A stretch of 64,000 nt of DNA from Adiantum capillus-veneris (Eukaryota > Streptophyta > Polypodiopsida > Polypodiales > Pteridaceae), in NCBI GenBank assembly GCA_014529385.2, contig CM043963.1:73821912-73885911 (forward strand), written 5' to 3'. Positions 33,272 through 45,069 of the stretch are shown piece after piece; the first letter of the stretch is position 1, and each line of letters begins with the position of its first letter. The notes below the pieces were generated by a model, which was not told where the DNA came from, made no database searches, and worked only from the letters and a program-made list of their open reading frames with translations. Made by a program: the position numbers and the translations under genes.

Positions 33272-33567
33272 AATATAGCTTTTGCCCGTAGCTCTGGCTT
33301 CAACACCCTCTTCCCAAATGCTTGACGTCTATTGCAAGACCTACACCAATGGTGAACATACTTGTGCAAACTAGGCCGTACATACCCCTCTTGCAAGATC
33401 TTATGCAAGGTGATCTTTAGAGAAAAATGTCCGCCACATGCGCCTTCATGATTCTCTTCCAACACTCTATAAAGCTCCTCTCGCCAAAGTACACATCTCA
33501 ACACGAGATTAGCCCCTTTCATGTACAAGACATTACCAATTAATTTGTACATGGATGCTATACGCAC
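33268..33567 (-). pseudogene. Element E integrase zinc finger
   Basis: The minus frame reads VLRCVLWREELYRVLEENHE, then H-x-G-A-C-G-G-H and, about 30 residues on, WCRSCNRRQ, forming the H-H-C-C finger. It precedes the core in a different frame and overlaps it by a few bases, so a frameshift splits integrase here. Confidence 0.8.
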
Positions 33568-33647
33568 AAACCATACTTCTTAGACTTGTGAATGTCCTTT
33601 GGAATGATTCCTATTAGCAAAAACTCCTCTTCTTGAGCGAACCTTTC

Positions 33648-34281
33648 TCAACCATGATAAAGAGGTAAATTGGTCCTCAACACAAATAGCTCCCCAATCA
33701 TGCTTTGAGCTGCTTCATGTGCCTCTCCATTTAGAGCACGTTCAATGTGTTTGATGCTCCATGCTTCAAACTTTTTTAACAGGCCTTTAATTCTGAAACA
33801 CATTTCCTTCAATGAGGTGTTCTTGCTCTTCGACACACCCAGCACTTGCTTCACAACTAACAAGGCACCACCTTTTATGCTCAACCTTCTAATCCCATGC
33901 TTCAAACAAATATGTAATCCGGCTTCCAAAGTAGCATATTCAGCCTCATTGTTACTATGTGCATCCAATTTGAACCCTCTCTTGCATCCTAGCTTCCCCT
34001 CTGGATCATAAAGTGCTACCCCCTGAAGACACGTCATGGCTCTTTCTGTACGAGCCATCAAAGAACAACACATGTGCATTGCTAATCTGTGGCACTTCTT
34101 CAACTACCCTTCTCACCACCTCTTCCTTAATAAGAAGGGGATTCTCCTTATAAGTCAGCAAATCAGCTAGGGTAGCTCTTGTACTGTCTTCCACTAAAAA
34201 AGATAACTCAAACTCTTGCAGCTCAATTACCAATTTCTTGACCACATTTGACATGTTAGTGCCATTAATTAACTGTGGCAA
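33648..34281 (-). pseudogene. Element E second RNase H, archaeal type
   Basis: The first strand with the catalytic aspartate lies in 34006-34281 (VLFFDGSYRKSHDV). The rest is one frame over in 33648-34103: GVALYDPEGKLG, then SNNEAEYATLEAGL with its glutamate, RLSIKGGALLVVKQVLG and a final LNGEAHEAAQ. The N-N-E-A-E-Y-x-A-L block is the mark of the archaeal-like RNase H found as an extra domain in Tat elements. In the third acidic position I read GGA, where D would be expected. A frameshift and this change suggest loss of activity. Confidence 0.85.
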
Positions 34282-34287
34282 AAAGGC

Positions 34288-34548
34288 TTAAGTCGTCAAG
34301 AAAACAAAAGGTCGTGGTAGCAAGTAATGATAAAATCGTCGACAAGCAAATATTACACTGGCCATCACTAGCTCTACTTCTAAGAATTTTATCTTTGCTA
34401 TCAATTTCACTCGGCTTACACAATACACTGGCCTCATATAATGACTGCCCTTCCCCTTTTGCAATAGGATGGTTCCAATGGCATCATCCCCGATTGATGG
34501 ATTTACATAAAATGCTTGCTCCCAATCAGGCGCTTGCATGGCTGACAA
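34288..34548 (-). pseudogene. Element E first RNase H (gypsy type, degraded)
   Basis: The minus frame reads MQAPDWEQAFYVNPSIGDDA, then IGTILLQKGKGSHYMRPVYC and ELVMASVIFACRRFYHYLLP. This is the usual gypsy RNase H directly behind RT, with normal active-site positions partly altered (an N in place of the first aspartate). It overlaps the end of the RT frame. The extra RNase H downstream may have taken over its role, as proposed for Tat elements. Confidence 0.75.
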
Positions 34549-35687
34549 CCCCCCAACACCTCTTTCACCTCTTGAAATGCTTCTTCACACTTGTCATCCC
34601 ATTGCAATGGATCATGCTTTGACACTTGCTGTAATGGATAAAGAAGCTGCGAAGACAATGGAATAAACCGTGCCATGTACTTCACTTTGTGTATAAAGGT
34701 TGCCAATTGCTTTGTACTCGTAGGTGATGGAAGAAGAATAATAGACTTAACCTTGTCAGGATCAGCCTCAATGCCATTTTCTAACACCATGTGGCCCAAT
34801 AACTTCACCCTTGGCTCTGCTAGATGACATTTCTTTGGATTTAGTTATCCTCCACATTCATCATATCGAGCCAATACCATCTGCAACTTCTCATGGTGTT
34901 CAGCCCTACTGCTGTAGACACAAAAGTCGTCCATAAAAGCTTTAACACAATTACCAATGAATGGTTCCAACACCCAATTTGCTCTCTCTTGATAGAAAGA
35001 TGGTCCATTTGACAAACCAAATGGAAATACTGTGTAGCAATAACAGCCCCATGGTGTAATAAAAGTTGTCTTTGTTCGGTCTTTAAGAGCAATCTTCAAT
35101 TGAAAATAGCCTGAAAAACCATCACACACACTGTACCTCTCATAGCCTGCCACTAAATCCAAGATCTGATCAATAAATAGAAGAGGATATGGGTTCTTCT
35201 TAGTGGCTGCATTTAAGGGTTTAAAATCTACACAAATCCTCCACTTTCCATCCTTCTTTGGACTGACTACTACTGGACTCACCCATTCTGTGGTCTCCAC
35301 AGAGACTATGAACCCTGCCCTCAATAACTTGTCCACCTCTTCTCGCAAGGCTTCCATTTTCTCTTGACCCATCCTTCTTAGCTTTTGCCGCACTTGCTTA
35401 GCACCTTCTTTCAGCTCTATATGCATCTCTTCGCCCTTGAACCCTCTGATCTCTTCATATGAAGTAATGAACAAATCAGGAAAACTAGCTAACATGTGCA
35501 AATATATCTCCTTCTCCATAGCTGAGAGGTCTCCACTAATCATTTGTGTCATCAATTCCTGCTTCTTTGACAATTCAACCTTGGTTTGTATCAGCCCTTC
35601 AATCACTTCATAAGGCCCTTCACATTCATCTTCAACTTCATTCGCAAATGCAACTAAACCAGACTCCTGGATTTCTTTGTCCATCAA
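34503..35687 (-). pseudogene. Element E reverse transcriptase
   Basis: The minus frame 34845-35687 starts in the protease-RT linker and has VDKLLRAGFIVSVETTEWVS, KKDGKWRICVDFKPLN, VCDGFSGYFQLKIALKD, FPFGLSNGPSFYQ and the catalytic AFMDDFCVYS, with both aspartates present. It stops at 34845 (in the stretch before the thumb) and resumes in 34503-34808 with KLLGHMVLENGIEADPDKV, the connection to RNase H. Only one stop and one frame step were noted. The enzyme body is otherwise well kept. Confidence 0.9.
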
Positions 35688-35749
35688 AAGAAATGCAACA
35701 TCAGCATCCTCATCACTACTGGTAGTACTATCACTGTCCTCATCAGTAG

Positions 35750-36187
35750 TCAGTGTGGAATAGTCTTCATTACTAGACTCATCCTCATCTTCCTAAATCT
35801 CTTCCAATACTTTCCTTGTGTCCATATTATATAGCTTCTTGGCACCTGTCTTTCCATAGAGGCTAATCGTACCACGTCCTCAATCTTGAACAACTCCCAC
35901 TGCATGTAACCATGGTCTACCCAGTATAATAGGATATGGTTCCAACCCCGCTCATCATACGCCTCTACTTCTAAGCTCTTTACAACACCCAAATATTTTT
36001 ATTTTTATTTTGCATCATACGCCTCTACTTCTAAGCTCTTTACAACACCCAAACATTTTACTTTTTTATGGTTTGCCAATCTGATCCAAAATCCTGACAC
36101 CCCAGTCACTATAAGAACCATCTTCTCAACGCATGAGTGTGTTATGACATATATTTGGGCTCCGCCATCAACATAACCTTGTCCCAT
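35750..36187 (-). pseudogene. Element E aspartic protease
   Basis: The active-site segment YVDGGAQIYVITHSC lies at about 36130-36175. The D-G-G-A form is usual in Tat and Athila elements. The flap and C-terminal part follow in 35750-35992. Between them a duplication of about 45 bp (from 35954 and from 36013, spacing 59) with an AT-rich spacer breaks the frame. The order gag, protease, RT is kept. Confidence 0.75.
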
Positions 36188-36411
36188 ATATTTTCTTTTA
36201 TGTTACACATCTACTATTGGACAAATGTCTGGTAGCTCATCCATCGTCAACACCTTCACTGAACCTCTCTCTGGTTCTTTCTCCATTGGGTTAACCATCC
36301 TCTTCCACTATCGCTTTAGCTGAGGCACCATCTCTATAAGCTGCCCAAAAGTAACATCTGCATTCCTGCTTGTCAGATCCTCCTTCAAGTCATAGCTTAA
36401 TTGCCCATCTC

Positions 36412-37719
36412 CTAGTGTAAAACTGAAACATGAAACTTGCGACGAGCCCTTCTTTTCCTCTTGGCCTTGACATCCTCGCGTTCATGGTTCTTTCCCTTCT
36501 TCTTACTAGGACCTGGGGCACTTCTTCCTTCCTTATCCTGTGTGATCCTCTTCCCAATAGGCATCACTAATGTATCCTCTAGCTTTGCTGTCTTCTCCAA
36601 AGTGACCACACTTATCACTTTTGTCTTTCCCTTTTCCTCCTGGGTTAATCCACTGGTTCCTTCTTCTCCCTTAATTTCAATGCCATAATCATTTGACCTA
36701 GTTAGTACTTGTCTTGGCAATGGATACATGTCTCTCCCCATCCTTGGTGGCTTATCACATTGTGCGTTGATGTGTCCCAACTCTCTACAATTATAACATG
36801 TGGGTGTCTGCCTCCAGACTCTACCATTGCTTTGTCCAACACCATTCCTGGGTCTTTCTTCACCTCCTGGCTCATTTGCAAACCTCCCCTGACCTTGATT
36901 ATTTCCCACATTACCTAGCATGTGTAGGCTGAGATTCTTCATTAAATCTACCACTTGCCTCATGTCTTGCCTTAGCCCATCATCTTGCACTGCTGTAGTG
37001 ACCACTACTGGCATAACTTGAGGAGTAATAGAAACCACTGATTCATGATGAACCCCTGGCATGCGACCTTGTAAAGAGTCCATAGGCTGAAACTCAAACC
37101 TCCTGGGCGAAGACTCCACCCCTAGCTGGCTCATTTTCCTCAGCTTCCACTCTTTGTTCCTTGCCACCTCCAATGCATCTTCATATGTTCTAGGCTTCTT
37201 TAGCTCCACTCTCCAACGTATATTCTCCCAAAGACCAGCCAAGAATATGTCCTTCTTCATCATGTCAGGTGGGGGTACCTGTGATGCTAAGGCCTTGCAC
37301 ATCCGCTCCCATGCCGATGAAAACTTACGTATGTACGCATCTATTGGCTCACCTTCCTTTTGCACCAAACCTTGTACTTCTTGCCACACTTTTTCAGGAT
37401 CTTCTGTCTTCACAAACTCCACTTCCAATCCATGCCTTAGATTTTCCCAACTCAATCTCACAGGTGGATCATCCACACACAACTTCTCTTTAAATGCTTT
37501 GGACCAAACTCGTGCATCACTCTTCAAAAAAATGTGGAGAAGACGTGGCATCTGTGCTGGGTCATGAATCTGGTTGCTAATGCAGGCAGCCTCCATCTTT
37601 TCCAAAAAGTCTTCCACATCTTCATCACTTCTTCCATGAAATTCTGGATAACAGAAAGCCATGGCTACCCAAGTTACGATGCTTTGAGAACCCCTTCGAG
37701 CACACATGCAAGAACCCAA
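36412..37719 (-). CDS. Element E gag (open, 435 residues)
   Basis: This is the longest uninterrupted frame of element E. It has the gag entry CYPEFHGRSDEDVEDFLEKM, the LLHIFLKSDARVWSKAF helix, the GEPIDAYIRKFSSAWERM segment and YEDALEVARNKEWKLRKM. A glutamine/glycine-rich linker follows, then one zinc knuckle CYNCRELGHINAQC (about 36757-36799) and a lysine/arginine-rich end. Gag makes the particle and binds RNA. The start at 37719 is the first ATG; another methionine, before AFCYPEF, could be the true start. Between its stop (36412) and the protease there are two further stops. Confidence 0.85.
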   Translation of the reverse strand: MGSCMCARRGSQSIVTWVAMAFCYPEFHGRSDEDVEDFLEKMEAACISNQIHDPAQMPRLLHIFLKSDARVWSKAFKEKLCVDDPPVRLSWENLRHGLEVEFVKTEDPEKVWQEVQGLVQKEGEPIDAYIRKFSSAWERMCKALASQVPPPDMMKKDIFLAGLWENIRWRVELKKPRTYEDALEVARNKEWKLRKMSQLGVESSPRRFEFQPMDSLQGRMPGVHHESVVSITPQVMPVVVTTAVQDDGLRQDMRQVVDLMKNLSLHMLGNVGNNQGQGRFANEPGGEERPRNGVGQSNGRVWRQTPTCYNCRELGHINAQCDKPPRMGRDMYPLPRQVLTRSNDYGIEIKGEEGTSGLTQEEKGKTKVISVVTLEKTAKLEDTLVMPIGKRITQDKEGRSAPGPSKKKGKNHEREDVKAKRKRRARRKFHVSVLH

Positions 37720-38123
37720 AACTTTTGACTGACTCAGTCCCTAAAAACTTCAATGGGAGCTTGTCTTTAGATAAGGACAAGCATATGCACATCAAATGAG
37801 CTTTCATAGTAACAACATGCAAAGGAACATAAAGACTATGCACTGCTGAAAAAAAATCTTCCTGGACACATGAACATTTATTTGGATTCTTTGTATTAAA
37901 TGAAAAGGAGTGAATTGAGGTCCGTTTTGATCATCCATTAAAGCCAACCATGGAGCTCCCAAGAAGGCACATGTGACTTATCCTCTGATTTTGCCAGAAT
38001 TTCAGCAGCATAATAGCATAAATGGCTCAAAAGAACAAAAAACCAGCCATCACAACCTGGAAAGATTTTGGCAGAGTTTCCCTAAAAGTAGAGCAGCAAG
38101 AACCCAAAATATAGACAGTATAT
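37720..38123 (-). other. Element E leader, left part
   Basis: This is untranslated leader between gag and the G insertion. It has no ORF with a motif. The leader resumes at 53440 after element G; the bases tatat at 38119-38123 are the left target copy. Confidence 0.7.
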
Positions 38124-38461
38124 TGTTAACCCTCACGGCTCACGGACACCCTATCACCTACGAGACGGACGTTGTAACCTACGGTGGACATTGTATTATT
38201 TATTTGGTAGAGTCAGGTACCGGGCTTGTCGGTCCAATAGAAAAAGGGTAAGAGTGATCGCCGATGAGAGGCGCACTCTAACTGGGACATTCAAGGGATT
38301 AGTTGGCTAAGCAGGGGCGCCCAAGTGTGAATGGGGTGAGCTCATATAAAAGCCAACTAAACCTAAAATTCACTCATTCTCTCATTTGTGCAATAGAAGA
38401 ATGCTCTTGCTCCATCTCCATCTCCATCTTCTTCTTCTTCACCTCCTTCTGTGTGTGTGTA

Positions 38462-38515
<54 letters not shown>

Positions 38516-38738
38516 CGATCGAGCATTACAAAGGCACGACGGCGGCAGCAAAGTGGCGGCTCCTTCTTCTTCTTCGCGGCGAGGAATCCTCCACGGCAGG
38601 AGCATAGAGCGGTGAGTGACACACCATTGCCCTCTTTTGAGCTTACTAGTTAAGCTAGTTGTGTGCTTGGAGCCATCTGTGCCTCGCACACAGTGTTAGG
38701 CAAGTCCCTTGCTTTGACAGTGCGGCAAGGAGCGCACA
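38124..38738 (+). repeat. Element G 5' LTR
   Basis: It is 615 bp. A TATAAAAG box lies at 38345-38352. A GT/GA tract (about 38453-38511) is mainly GA here, while the 3' LTR has a long GT part. Confidence 0.93.
38345..38352 (+). promoter_or_regulatory. TATA box of element G 5' LTR
   Basis: TATAAAAG occurs in the context ctcatataaaagccaact. The same box is at 52964-52971 in the 3' LTR. Confidence 0.65.
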
Positions 38739-38741
38739 TTT

Positions 38742-38760
38742 TTGGCGCTTTTGCCAGGGA
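38742..38760 (+). other. Element G primer-binding site (tRNA-Asp type)
   Basis: TGGCGCTTTTGCCAGGGA begins a few bases after the LTR. It differs at a few positions from TGGCGCCGTTGCCGGGGA, the site common in Athila/Tat elements. The identification rests on that resemblance. Confidence 0.75.
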
Positions 38761-39775
38761 ATCGCCCTGCACTAAGCCCAAGAGGCACTTTGTGCTTCTT
38801 CTATGAGTTGTTTGTAGTAGGAAAGAAGAGGAAGAGGAAGAGGAAGAGGAAGAGGAATGAGTTATGTTTCTACAAGTTGTTAATTTCTGTATTGTCTGCA
38901 AGTTCTGTGATTTCTGCATAATCTTGTGTTTTCTGTTTGCACACAGTCTTTGCACAATTAGTAGTCGTTAGCTTGTTCGCAGTGAATGAGTAAGTAGGTA
39001 GACAGTTAGCAATTTCTGTTTGCACACAGTCTGTACACAGTTTTCTGTTAAGGTTTGCCTGCACACAGTCTTTGCACAGTAAGGTAGTGAGAGAGGAAGT
39101 AGGTAGACAGTTAGCTCACTGTCAGTAAGCAGTTAGCAGAGTGGTTAACAGATTAGTTAGTAGATTAGTTATTGGTTAGCAGCATTGTTAGTAAGCAGAT
39201 AAGGTAGTGAGTTGTGAGCTGTTGATAGAGAGGGTAGGTAGGTGTTGACAGTGTGTGTGGCCAAGAAAGGGTCACCTAAACCGCGCGTGGTCGTCGCCTT
39301 AAAATATATATATATATATATAGAAAAAAAAACTGAAAATATTTAAGCGTGAGTGACTGGGGGGCTACACTAAAATTTTGATCGGGATCGGGATCATTTC
39401 CCCAGGCCCAGGCCTAGGCCTCAATCCTCAGTCTTATGATATATACTAGACTCACTCTTATATATATACCCTACCCCCTCAAGAAGGAATGAGAGCATGT
39501 GGGGCAAGTCCTCCACTCTCCTCCCTTCTCTTCCCACTTGCACCCTTAGACTTTCTAATTTGAGCCTAGTTTCCTACTAGAAATTGACGGTTTTAGGGAT
39601 TCTGAGGGCATAAAGTGACCAAACGGAGGGCTGTAAAGCACGACACGTCCCTCTGACCGAGACGCTCGTTTTGAGCTATCATACGTTCTATTCCATAGCT
39701 GGGTTAGAAAAAAAAAGACCAAAAAATAAAAAAATTAAGAAAAGACTTGGGTTGCAAAACACCCAAAAATACTAG
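38761..39775 (+). repeat. Element G leader with simple and tandem repeats
   Basis: The non-coding leader contains a GAGGAA tract (about 38824-38855), three copies of gcacacagtctttgcaca-like units (about 38939, 39021 and 39061), two gtaggtagacagttagc units and a TA tract (about 39304-39322). No ORF is supported. Confidence 0.7.
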
Positions 39776-42700
39776 GTGAGCAGCCTTCACGGGCACTCAC
39801 TGACACTTCTAGGGGATCAAAGTCATATGAACCTATGCTCTGGACGAGTGTTAGAGCACGAGCATATTGGTAGTGCCTCCATTTACGCGGGCACCCATTA
39901 TTCCTCCACCCTAGGTTCTGGACCTTCAGCCGGGACTCAAGGTAGCGCGACCCAAGATCCTCATATCGCGTCTAGTGATTCTTGCTCTGACTACGAAGTC
40001 ATGGAGGGGTATCCTACACCAAACCCTGATAGTTCAAGTCAAGACATGCATGCCCTGGGCCCACGGCCCGGGTCCAGCGTGTTTAGCCGCTTAAAAGAGA
40101 CCCTTAGTAGAGCTACTCGCTCCGAACATGCGGTTAATGAAATAAATGAAGGGAGTGGGGAAGTAAATTCGTCATTCATGCCTAAAATGGACCCTATGCT
40201 TCTTGAGAGTGTGCATGTGAATGTTCCATCCACTGCACCTCCTGATCCTTTAGGACTATCTCCCTCTGAGGTTTTACTACCCGATGGTAGGAGTCTTGCC
40301 GAAGTACAAGAGATCGAACGCTATATGCAAGCAACAAGGGAGAGGGAAATTGAGAACCTACGAAGGCTAGAACAAAGTCGAGCCCTGAAAGCAAAGGCTC
40401 CTATGACAACAATCATGCCAACCGAGCAACCGAGTGCTCCCAAGGTAGCAGTCATGGAGGGGCAAGCGATGGGGAGCAATAATGCTTCCACTTCGAGGGA
40501 AACCTCCAGCACGCCAGGCCTAGATGGGATATTCCTAAACAAAAATTGGGAGTATGACCTACAAGAAGAAGCTTTAACTGATCGGTACACAGGACACACC
40601 TATCATGTGGGTTGGTTAGATGTTCTACAATCCACATCGGGTGCTACTAGCATAGATGAGCAACAACAGAAAGTCTGTGATGTCCTCCATAGGATTGTCG
40701 AGTTAGAAAGACAGAACACAGGGATCAACATGCCTTCAGCAGGCCTAATGAGATTCTTGGATACGGGAAGGGCCAACCAACTAATCCTATCACAAATGGA
40801 GACTCCCTCAGTGAGCCCCATTGATCCTCCATATGTTGTTTCGCCAGGAGCCTCAGTACAATCTGAGCCCACAAGTGGCAGCTTTACCTTCCCAGATCTA
40901 GCTCATCTTTCTCTTAATGACACTACGGCTACCATGCATATCCCAGTGGTGAGCATGACAAGAAGTACACCATGGAGTTCATTTGTTAATACTGCGCCGA
41001 TGCCTAGTAGCACAGTGCCCCCAACATACCTACATGTATGTATCAATCATGTGCACCTGTCGTACCTCAGCCTCATGTAGCTCCTACACCTCCAATTATT
41101 CCAAGAGTTTACAATCCACAATGGCATTATCCAAGCTCTTATACAAGTGGAGCCATGCCATTTAATAATAAAATGCCATATCAGGCACCCCCTATGCCTA
41201 GGGCCATGCCTGTAAACTTTGGACCACCGTCTGGTACACCACCATACGAAATATGGGACCCAAGAGCCGCGCGTATGCCAAGGCCAAGGCCAACTCCCAT
41301 CTCACATGTGGTTCCGGGATCACATACACCCGTTATACCTGCTCAAATAGGAGATTTGGCAGCATTTGCTCAAACTATCGGTCGCTCTATTGTGGAAAAC
41401 ATGCGTAGTGCACCTGATAGAGAGCCTAGGAGCAAGGCAGTTCAAGTAGCTAAGCTCACACAGAAATTCAGTGGAGAGAGAGATTCTAGAAATCATATGG
41501 AAGTCTTTGAACATGTGTTCGATTCCTTGGAAGAGCACAATGAGCTACATAAGTGTAAGGCTTTGAGTTTGACCCTAAGCGGAAAGGCTGGAGATTGGTA
41601 TAGAACCTTAAGAGTAGAAGAGAAAACGATCTACTCTACTCTTAGGAGATTGTTCTTAAAAGAATACATACGAGAGGGAGTACTTTGGGGTGTAGCCTCT
41701 CAGCTCCAGAAAGCCCAACGAGAAGAAGGTGAATCCGTGAGAGACTTCATTAGTCGCCTAAAGAATTTGAATTCTCGATACAATCCAAACGAGCCATTCA
41801 ACAACAACCAATTGCTCGATAGATTCATTAGGGGACTACGACATGAAAGTATCTATAATGGCCTAGTCATTAGAGGTATCACTACTTGGGAAGCAATCAC
41901 CATGAATGCAATCCAATTGGAGGATAATTTAATGATTGCAAGAGAAAGAGTGTCTACCGAGCCGAAGTCTAGTAGCTCGCAAGCGTCAGGGCATGAGCCA
42001 AGGAAGATAAATCCAATCGTGAAAGAGCAAACGATATCTGAGATGACTTTAGCAGATCTCACCAAGGCCATCCAAGAAAGCCTTAGGGGTAATCATGCTC
42101 CACAAAACACTCATATGTATCCAAGAAGGGAGCAACAATGGTGCTCAATTTGCTTGGGCCCACATACTACGAGTGAATGACCTACTTTCAGAGTAAAGTT
42201 TAACGGGACTTGTAACGCGTGTGGTAGGTATGGCCATCAAGCGAAGGATTTCCTAATGCTTAAACGCATCATGGAAAATAGACCGCCTATAGCTTGGGCA
42301 GACTCTTCACCTCGAGTTTCTGCATTGATGCCTACCCCACCCATGGAGCAACATTTGCCATTATAGCACATGGTCCCTAGAACCCAAAATGTGGTCCAAA
42401 CCACACCGTTGCCACCTCCAGTGCTAGGACCGCAACCCCTTCATCCAAGAGTTACACCTATGAACCAAATAGGTTGCGAGTCATCTAGTACTTATGTAGA
42501 TTGCGAAGAGGACATAGACTCTAGTATCACCTATGGAGTCGACATGCTTGAGGAGTGTCCCATGTACTATATGGAAGACCATTGGGGACAAATCAAACCG
42601 GTATATCAAGCTACTGCGCTAGTAGCAAGAGGCCAAAACATTAATAGTTTTGCCAGGAGACCACCTCTTCAGTGCTACGAATGTGGTGGACCACATCGAG

Positions 42701-43791
42701 TAGCTGAGTGCCCCATTAGAATGCAAAAGAATGCTGTACTAATGCAAACAAGTCAAGGGAGTTCATTGGCAATGCCAATACTCACTTGTAATCGTTGTGG
42801 CATAGATCATTTGATCGCATAGTGTCCTAACAATCCAAACGCACCGAAAATCACACCATTGAACTTAATAGAGATTGTTGATGGGACACCACCAAATATA
42901 AACATAGTACCAGTAAACGCACTCACACGATCGATGCTCCAAAAACAAAATTATATTCTTGAGGAAAGAGACACGGCATCAATTGCCCAATCTTAGAAAA
43001 AGAAGAAAACACGAAGAAAGAGATCGCAAAAAGCAGCGAAGTCAGACCCCAGCTCAAAGACCAACATAGGGACTGGTGATGACCCCGTATATATGAACGA
43101 CGCTGAAGAAGATTCCGATTCAGGTGAAACCATGGAGACCAAAACGACCACTAACATAGAAACCAACAAGGAAGATCTTCATGAGCCACAATGGCCAGGA
43201 TCCAAAAAGAAGATAGGAACTTACCCAAACCCTACAGAGGAGATTGAGCGAGTCAAGCAATTAAGGAGTTTGGTAGAAGATACCCAAAGGGATCTAGAAC
43301 CAGCACCTAGGAAGATCCAAATTACAGACACCGTGTTCCCTACGCAACAACAACCTCACCAAGTCCATAGACCCTTGGACATACCTAGTGTCATCCAAGA
43401 AGAAAGTGACTTAAAGTCATGGGAAAGTGGGCGTCCTCACTTCTTGATGGAAAGAATGTTTACAGAGGGACTACCTGATCCTATCGAAGAAATGGAGATC
43501 CCATCTTCGCCACGTCAAGGGAATGAAGTCCAAAAGGTGCCGTTAAACATTGCGAAATTGATGGATTTCATGTCTTCAGAAGTTAGAACCACCATCATGT
43601 CCAAACTATATAAAGACCCTGAGCTAGTCTCAGCTCTTCGAGCCTTCCTCAATGGAGAACTAAAGTTTGGGCTACCACAATTTGCACAGATGGATGGATC
43701 TGCGGGGATTCCAATAGAGGAGGAACACATAGATCCACAACCCAACCTAGATAAGAACCTTGTTATAGAAATGCTTGTTAACACTAGGTTG
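39776..43791 (+). pseudogene. Element G gag, very long, four zinc knuckles
   Basis: The N-terminal part (39776-41080) is an unrecognised extension rich in S, P and T. A 4-bp repeat (atgtatgt, about 41033) shifts the frame into 41038. The capsid domain (about 41440-41960) has KFSGERDSRNHMEVFEHVFD, LSGKAGDWYRTLRVEE, RLFLKEYIREGVLWGV and GESVRDFISRLKNLNSRYNP. Four CCHC-like motifs follow: CSICLGPH (42142), CNACGRYGH (42211), CYECGGPHRVAEC (42673) and CNRCGIDH (42786). The first ends in a TGA instead of its last cysteine, the second ends in F, and a TAG precedes the last cysteine of the fourth. Further stops are at 42364 and 42994. The end is a charged 235-codon stretch. Confidence 0.85.
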
Positions 43792-45069
43792 GTAACCTAA
43801 CAGGACATAAAAGTGTCCTTTCAGGGTTTTGAAAAAAACCTCCAAAACCATATTAGATCCACTCATTTTGTAAAATCCTTTCATGAGGTTATAGTTCAAG
43901 GCCTACTACACATGTAAAAAATAAGAAACTTGTAAAATTTCTCATCTTTTGGTCACACCAAGCCTCCAAAGTTGATGGACCAGTATTTTCACTAAAACAG
44001 TCCTTTCTTACGTTTTGTTGCATAAAAATAAGATTAGGGATTTTTGTAGGACTTGAGATAAATTCCCTAGTTAACTTCAATGGGTTGTTGATCAGAACAT
44101 ATGATTGCTTCTCACTCACTATTTTTTGTTTTGCCAAAAGAAATAGGTACAAAAAAGTTGAATTTTTACCATTCTGCAAACCTATCATCAAAGTTTCTAT
44201 AGCCACGCTCAATACAAATAATATATGCATGTTTTCTTAGTTCCCTATTGTCCTTTAGGTTCATAAGGAGCCATGGAGCATGTCAAAAGAATAATACATC
44301 TCTTACCAAGGGGAATCTTGGGGACAAAGATGCAGTGCTAAATACAACAAACATGAAAAAACTAGGTTCAACATTATGAGTTGTAGAATCCCATAGAAAC
44401 TATTCAATATCTAGCCAAATTCGATCCTTATGACTAGATATGGTTACTACCTACAAAATGCACGTAGTTGTCACAAGAAACTAACAATATTGAAAAAGCT
44501 ATACTTGATATACTAGAATGTTTCGTTTTCTTCTATAATTGAAAAAATCAACCATCGTTGTCTACTATGCAAAATAGGGTATTAGGTGCCCCAAAACTCA
44601 AGGAATATTAGCTTTATGTTACAATATGCGACATAGAAAATCAAAACTGCATTTGGATATCATGAAAGCCACCAAAAAAATCATAGAAGAGCTAAAATTG
44701 GCTAAAAAACAGGATTTGACAATTTTTGTAATTTGGTCATAACTTACAACTTTAACATTTATTTCTCCCTAGAAGCATCAGGACATGTTGAGGACTACTA
44801 AAGATAGTTCTCTAGCATTATAGACCTCACAAACATGAATTCTAGAGTGGTATAGTTGCAAAAAGTTGAAAAAAGCCAAAAACAGGACCCGTTTTTGCAC
44901 ACAGTTTAGGTTGTGAAATGTTGTGCAAGGACAAGGTTAAAGATGGAATTGATATTCCAAAAAAATGTCGAGTTTTTTTCAGCTCATGAGACAACTTTCT
45001 AGACAAATAGCACCTCAAAATCTATTTTGAAACTCTTGACATAATTCAAGGAAAATGGTCACTTAACAG
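43792..45069 (+). other. Intron-like or inserted AT-rich block between gag and protease
   Basis: The block starts GTAACC and ends TTAACAG. Removing it between these points would join the gag and protease frames in phase 0 and would drop the TAA at 43798. The alternative is an insertion: a 21-bp direct repeat, taacaggacataaaagtgtc plus c, lies at 43798-43818 and 45064-45084. No ORF or TE motif was seen inside (longest about 113 codons, antisense). I cannot decide between the two by reading. Confidence 0.5.

Noticed and set aside
43798-43818. Leaky stop (readthrough) at the TAA between gag and protease of G
   Set aside because: The context is not a known strong readthrough signal, and the 1.27-kb AT-rich block after it has no frame leading to the protease. 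The intron or insertion models explain more.
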